Shown here: one piece after another, positions 5,322 through 6,468 of the stretch
Numbering within the stretch: position 1 is the first letter of the stretch
Layout: the number at the start of each line of letters is the position of its first letter
Source of the DNA: Planctomycetota bacterium
GTDB taxonomy: Bacteria > Planctomycetota > Phycisphaerae > UBA1845
Direction: 5' to 3'
NCBI GenBank assembly: GCA_022561255.1
Contig: JADFRO010000181.1
Location: forward strand, 1 to 6,468
DNA: 6,468 nucleotides
Made by a program: the position numbers and the translations under genes
The notes under the pieces: model-generated
Seen by the model: only the letters and a program-made list of their open reading frames with translations
The model's database searches: none
What the model was told of the DNA's origin: nothing

Positions 5322-5947
5322 ACGGATCGACAGCCGAAAAGACCGTTGTCGTCGGGGTTACCGGTGCGAGCGGCGCCGTCTATGCGCGGCGTTTGGTCCA
5401 ATGTCTCTGCGAATCCGGCGTGCGCGTTCATCTTATCGTAACACCGAACGGCAAGCGCCTCTTCGTCGACGAACTCGGCATGACAGAGGTGTCCGCCGCC
5501 ACGATCCTGGGCCGCGACTGCGACCATCTGACGCTCCACGCGTATCGCAACGTCGGTGATACACTCGGCAGCGGAAGCTACGCGACCGACGGGATGATCA
5601 TCTGCCCGTGCAGCAGCAACACGCTCGCGTCGCTGGCAGCGGGACTCGCAGGCAATCTTCTCGATCGGGCCGCCGCGGTTACGCTCAAGGAGGGTCGCAA
5701 GCTCGTAGTCGTTATACGCGAAATGCCTATGAGTCGAATTGATCTTCTCAACAGCCTGCGCCTAAGCGAAGCCGGTGCGACGATCTGTCCGGCCGCTCCG
5801 GGCTTCTACATGATGCCCACAACCATCGACGAACTCGTGGACTTCGTCGTCGGCAAAGTGCTCGACCTCGTCGGCGTGCCACACACCCTCAACACACGAT
5901 GGGCGGATCAGCTCAAAGCCGATGGACCGCAGCACCAGAAAGTATAG
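5318..5947 (+). CDS. ubiX: UbiX-type flavin prenyltransferase
   Basis: This 209-residue cytosolic flavoprotein transfers a dimethylallyl group to FMN to make prenylated FMN, the cofactor of UbiD-family decarboxylases used in quinone synthesis. Visible motifs: VTGASGAVYA (14-23, FMN-phosphate loop), GSGSYATDGMIICPCSSNT (84-102), AGNLLDRAAAVTLKEGRKLV (111-130), REMPMSRIDLLNSLRLSEAG (134-153) and APGFYMMP (160-167), then DELVDFVVGKVLD. R134, E135 and Y164 correspond to the catalytic-region residues of the family; K180 stands where Pseudomonas UbiX appears to have R185, a conservative change. Length is normal. The ATG overlaps the stop of the preceding gene (ATGA) and has only a weak AGGG close by, so translation is probably coupled. 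No ubiD-like partner is in the window. Standalone UbiX-like Pad1 or LpdB paralogues are alternatives, but the quinone context favours UbiX. Confidence 0.93.
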   Translation: MNGSTAEKTVVVGVTGASGAVYARRLVQCLCESGVRVHLIVTPNGKRLFVDELGMTEVSAATILGRDCDHLTLHAYRNVGDTLGSGSYATDGMIICPCSSNTLASLAAGLAGNLLDRAAAVTLKEGRKLVVVIREMPMSRIDLLNSLRLSEAGATICPAAPGFYMMPTTIDELVDFVVGKVLDLVGVPHTLNTRWADQLKADGPQHQKV

Positions 5948-6023
5948 CTCGCGATCGAATGCGTCTCCTTCCAACGATGAACCAGTGCCGTTTCTAGAAA
6001 GGTTGTACCACATTCCCGCTTGT

Positions 6024-6050
6024 CCGCTCCTTCACGGTCGCGGCTCGGAA
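6024..6050 (+). repeat. Dispersed palindromic repeat, full copy
   Basis: CCGCTCCTTCACGGTCGCGG followed by CTCGGAA, one substitution from the 50-76 copy. It lies inside the inverted-repeat-bounded segment, and its 3' end forms the start of the first 30-bp tandem unit. Confidence 0.75.
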
Positions 6051-6100
6051 CCCTGGAACCGTCCGCAACACGGCTCGGAACGCTGGAACCGTCCGCAACA
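6041..6100 (+). repeat. Two tandem 30-bp repeats
   Basis: Units 6041-6070 and 6071-6100 are identical except for one base (6052 C versus 6082 G). Each begins CGGCTCGGAA, the 3' end of the dispersed repeat, so the duplication captured that end plus 20 bp of flank. It looks like replication slippage or a recent tandem duplication. Two units are too few and too close for CRISPR. Confidence 0.85.
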
Positions 6101-6148
6101 CAGTGCAGTAGAAACTCATAGAACCTTTTTGGAAACGGCACTAGCGCC

Positions 6149-6468
6149 ATGACGTCAGCGATCGCAACGCTTCGGATCTGGGCGGAGATGGTCAAGCTCT
6201 CTCACTCGATCTTCGCGCTGCCCTTCGCGCTGATCGCCACGTTCCTCGCGGCACGCAACGTCGAGGGCCAAGGTCAACCCGCGCCGGGACAGCTTGGTTT
6301 GATTGTCCTGTGTATGGTCGCCGCACGAAGTGTCGCAATGACGTTCAACCGAATCGTTGACGCCGAGATCGACGCGCGGAATCCGCGAACCGCGGGCCGC
6401 GCGCTCGCGGTGGGAAACCTATCACGGGCGGCTGCGTACGGCATGCTGATCCTTGCAGCGGCGACGTT
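6149..6468 (+). CDS. UbiA-family aromatic polyprenyltransferase, 5' part
   Basis: The first 106 codons are present; the gene runs off the window. UbiA-family enzymes are integral membrane proteins that join a polyprenyl diphosphate to an aromatic acid. The first Asp-rich motif is clear: NRIVDAEID (67-75, pattern NxxxDxxxD), followed by ARNPRTAGRAL. The start MVKLSHSIFALPFAL (14-28) resembles the UbiA-like group that includes MqnP of the futalosine menaquinone route as well as 4-hydroxybenzoate prenyltransferases. Hydrophobic segments at about 20-35 and 48-66 fit the first membrane helices. ATG 6149 is the first start after an in-frame TAG at 6119-6121; GGAAA at 6131-6135 is a weak, distant ribosome site. 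Separated from ubiX by 201 nt of repeats, it may be in the same operon or have its own promoter. The UbiA versus MqnP choice is uncertain, so no symbol is given. Confidence 0.88.
   Translation, partial: MTSAIATLRIWAEMVKLSHSIFALPFALIATFLAARNVEGQGQPAPGQLGLIVLCMVAARSVAMTFNRIVDAEIDARNPRTAGRALAVGNLSRAAAYGMLILAAAT

Larger units (their letters stand above)
5984..6142. repeat. 159-bp segment bounded by 21-bp inverted repeats (MITE-like or intercistronic hairpin)
   Basis: Positions 5984-6004 and the reverse complement of 6122-6142 match at 19 of 21 positions (outer parts AGTGCCGTTTC and AAAGGTT). Between the arms lie a dispersed repeat copy (6024-6050) and a 30-bp tandem duplication (6041-6100). It fills most of the 201-nt gap between ubiX and the ubiA-like gene. 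No clear target-site duplication flanks it and it encodes no credible protein. As RNA it would close a hairpin with a loop of 117 nt just 6 nt before the next start codon, so it could be a non-autonomous mobile element or an intercistronic structure affecting the downstream gene. Confidence 0.6.

Noticed and set aside
5908..6195. Minus-strand ORF of 95 codons over the ubiX-ubiA gap
   Set aside because: It is made of the dispersed and tandem repeats read antisense; repetitive peptide and overlap with two real genes.

Overview
The window is GC-rich bacterial chromosomal DNA. From left to right it holds: a 971-bp insertion sequence (IS) with an intact DDE transposase; an intergenic stretch packed with palindromic repeats; an Mn-type superoxide dismutase gene; a quinone-biosynthesis cluster (a ubiE/menG methyltransferase, an unrecognised membrane/TPR protein, a ubiX flavin prenyltransferase); and the 5' part of a UbiA-family prenyltransferase gene cut by the window edge. 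The abundance of CCGCTCCCTCACGGTCGCGG-type intergenic repeats and of CCCCA...TGGGG hairpins, with this quinone gene set, suggests Planctomycetota or a similar repeat-rich phylum. This is inference from pattern memory, not a database result.

Region 1-1107: repeat copies surround the IS at 119-1089. Its ends carry a 17-bp inverted repeat (16/17). Removing it with one copy of TCA restores CCGCTCCCTCAGGGAGCGG followed by T7, a textbook intrinsic terminator, so the element appears to sit in the loop of a terminator or repeat hairpin. The transposase (132-980, minus strand) is complete, and its strong Shine-Dalgarno is fully paired in a two-tier hairpin encoded inside the IS.

Region 1093-1522: no gene. 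It contains one further short repeat, a cluster of three related hairpin units (one inverted, two direct 66-bp copies) and a possible promoter for sod. Region 1523-2149 is the superoxide dismutase.

Region 2150-2382: no gene, but one repeat copy and a 10-bp inverted repeat before ubiE. From 2383 three genes lie end to end on the plus strand: ubiE/menG (carrying about 75-80 extra in-frame, low-complexity residues in the methyltransferase fold), a 642-residue protein with about six membrane segments and a TPR-like tail (2-nt gap), and ubiX (ATGA overlap). The ubiA-like gene follows after 201 nt; most of that gap is a 159-bp segment bounded by 21-bp inverted repeats and containing a repeat copy and a 30-bp tandem duplication.

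Functionally, UbiX makes the prenylated FMN used by UbiD-type decarboxylases, the UbiA-type enzyme attaches the isoprenoid tail to an aromatic acid, and UbiE/MenG carries out the final ring C-methylation. The cluster therefore covers tail attachment, cofactor supply for decarboxylation, and methylation in menaquinone (or ubiquinone) synthesis. The membrane/TPR protein is the uncharacterised member.
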